From positions 2,356,001-2,420,000 of the forward strand of contig CM074134.1 in the NCBI GenBank assembly GCA_037178625.1: a stretch of 64,000 nucleotides of DNA. The letters run 5' to 3'. The notes beneath the pieces are model-generated. The model was given only the letters and a program-made list of their open reading frames with translations. It had not been told where the DNA came from and made no database searches. The DNA comes from Skeletonema tropicum. Its lineage: Eukaryota > Bacillariophyta > Thalassiosirophyceae > Thalassiosirales > Thalassiosiraceae. How positions within the stretch are numbered: the first letter of the stretch is position 1; the number at the start of each line of letters is the position of its first letter. Positions 62,644 through 64,000 of the stretch are shown here, piece after piece. The position numbers and the translations under genes are program-made.

Positions 62644-63394
62644 TTACTCAATTTTATAAAACATCAGCCCCTGAACTTTGAGTCTGTCATACCTCGTCCA
62701 TGCGTGTTTCTGAGAGGTTGGCATTGCCCCAACAGCAATTGTAGACATGAGGTTGTATTTGGCAAGCACGGCATTCGCTAGCATCGAAACTTGCATTGCC
62801 TTCAGATCTACATTGCGTTCAAGGTGAGACGAGTTCAATACCATCTCAAACATATGCCCTTCGTACGCTGGTCCACCAATACCTCCTATTCCCTTCTGCT
62901 TGCCGACATAAGAACCGAATTCTACATCGAGAGTCACTTCGTGTCGTCTCAGAGCCAGCGCAGCAGGTAACAAATCTTTCTCAGCGAGTCTGTAGATACG
63001 AGAAAACGTACTCGATGGAACACCTGCTTCAATTAAAATTGTTGGCATTGCATTATTGATGTCTTCCGTCATCGCACCGTGTACCACAACTCTTGATTCA
63101 ATAGCTCCTGGAAGTGTGACTTTCCCCTCGACGCGAGTTTCGAACGTCAGCTGGGAAGGCACCACTTTCTCCGCTGATATAACGATTTTACTCTATTGCC
63201 TCCTTGGTGGATAGGCCGCTAACATCAATATTGTTGATGGTGCGAAGCTTCATTCCTTTTTTGAGGCAAGATTCCCCGAGAGCACCCTCTGCAGCGATGT
63301 TTGAAATGATTAGGCCATGGAATGGATCGCCTTTTAGGCCGATGCCGATTTGTTGGTCCTTGGAGCGAGTGATGGTTGCTGTGTAGTTGGTCAT
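62644..63394 (-). pseudogene. PDZ-domain paralogue 3, broken by a 20-nt deletion
   Basis: The start at 63394 is as in paralogue 2, and the PDZ domain is almost identical to KEAI. Between gatata and tattgcctcc this copy has 28 nt where paralogues 1 and 2 have 48, a net loss of 20 nt (about 63182-63200). This removes the last PDZ strand and shifts the frame to an immediate stop. The C-terminal half (63165-62644) remains open in the original frame, so the loss is recent. Confidence 0.8.
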
Positions 63395-63714
63395 TGTATA
63401 GAGATAGTTATAGGTGCCTTTTACGACGATACCAAAGACTACTTCTTCTGCTACTGCTACTGGCCAATGTGACTTGCTGAGGATGCGGGTAAAGGTCAAT
63501 GAGATGTTGACATTACAACAACGCTTGATTTATGTGAGGTCTTTTTCATGATAAAAAATGATTCGCAGCGGTTCTTCTCTGAAATGAATCACCACTGTGT
63601 TTTCTGAAATGATTCGTGTTACTTTTACCTGATTTGGCGATTAAGTATATATTGATGAGATGGTATCTTATCTGGATGACGAGAAATGAAAATAGCAGAT
63701 TCCATAATAGGAGT

Positions 63715-64000
63715 ATCTAAATAATGAGAGGAGCTAAGTCGTTCGGTCGGTCGGTCGGTCGTTCTGTCGTTCTGTCGTTCTGTCGTTCTGTCCGGGCCCT
63801 TTGGCGTGTCCTTTGGCCTTCACGGGCATTTTCGATCGACTCTTTCTTTGATTGGCTTGATTTGACCCCTTGCCCCCCCCCCGTTTTTAGAGTTTTCGAT
63901 TGACTCTTTCTTTGATTGCCTTAGATTTGAATGTTCAGGGGGGGACACCCCCCCTTGCCCCCCCCGTGTTTAGAATTTTCGATTGACTCTTTCTTTGATT
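63715..64000. repeat. Dispersed repeat R, uninterrupted copy (runs off the window)
   Basis: It starts at atctaaataatgagaggagc, exactly where homology with the paralogue-2 upstream region ends. Then come GGTCx4, gttctgtcx4 (8-bp units), ccgggccctttggcgtgtcc, ttcgattgactctttctttg and C-runs repeated in tandem (about 63880 and 63960). This is the empty-site form of the locus split by the TIR element at 43.8-46.1 kb. Confidence 0.8.

Noticed and set aside
1..64000. tRNA, rRNA or snRNA genes
   Set aside because: I looked for cloverleaf-type and conserved RNA boxes in the larger gaps and found none I could support by eye. A tRNAscan/Infernal run would settle it.

Overview
The window is nuclear DNA of a photosynthetic stramenopile, most likely a centric diatom of the Thalassiosira/Cyclotella type. 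Evidence: genes are packed tightly on both strands, often convergent with 16 to 60 bp between stop codons. Introns are few and short (about 75 to 130 bp, GTGAGT or GTAAGT donors). One product has a signal peptide with an AFAP-like cleavage site, the diatom plastid-import signature. Helicase-associated (HA) domain proteins, Asn/Asp/Ser-rich tracts and a secreted Cys-repeat protein also fit diatoms. A likely flagellar (dynein regulatory complex-type) protein points to a centric lineage with flagellate gametes. Genus-level assignment is an inference.

Layout. 1-5.4 kb is degenerate, repeat-derived sequence: remnants of coding frames, a tandemly duplicated ORF and a 62-bp satellite array. 5.5-10.4 kb is a metal-handling pair: a small Cys-Cys-rich protein and a P1B-type (Zn/Cd/Pb) ATPase whose N-terminus carries the same kind of Cys pairs. 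10.4-24.5 kb holds ordinary genes: a small mitochondrial-type protein, a secreted three-repeat Cys-rich protein, a TPR protein, an IQ/coiled-coil (DRC-like) protein, a CS-domain (NudC-like) chaperone, an ARL8-like GTPase, a long coiled-coil protein and a START-like domain protein. 24.8-31.7 kb has a broken Cys-repeat gene, a plastid ferredoxin-like protein, a Ser/Thr kinase, protein phosphatase 1 inhibitor-3 and uracil phosphoribosyltransferase. A 250-bp module is duplicated immediately upstream of two unrelated start codons there. 31.7-40.4 kb has a degenerate aldo/keto-reductase-like protein, two tandem HA-domain genes and a Golgi-type sulfotransferase.

41-46.7 kb is the most interesting part. 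An SPX-domain/protein-kinase fusion gene is followed by a 2,327-bp insertion with 31-bp terminal inverted repeats and an apparent 8-bp target duplication. The insertion carries one intact gene and sits inside a copy of a dispersed repeat (called R here). The uninterrupted (empty) form of R lies at 63.7-63.9 kb in the same window. On the other side R abuts a MORN-repeat gene that has lost its start.

47-59.6 kb has a PH-containing phosphatidylinositol 4-kinase, a Nudix hydrolase, a methyltransferase-like secretory protein and a rhomboid protease. The window ends with three tandem PDZ-domain paralogues. Only the middle one is intact; one has a 1-nt frameshift and the other a 20-nt deletion. The duplication dragged along a fossil of the rhomboid gene's 3' end.

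All exon boundaries were placed by eye from GT/AG signals and reading frame. All family calls come from motif recognition without any database search.
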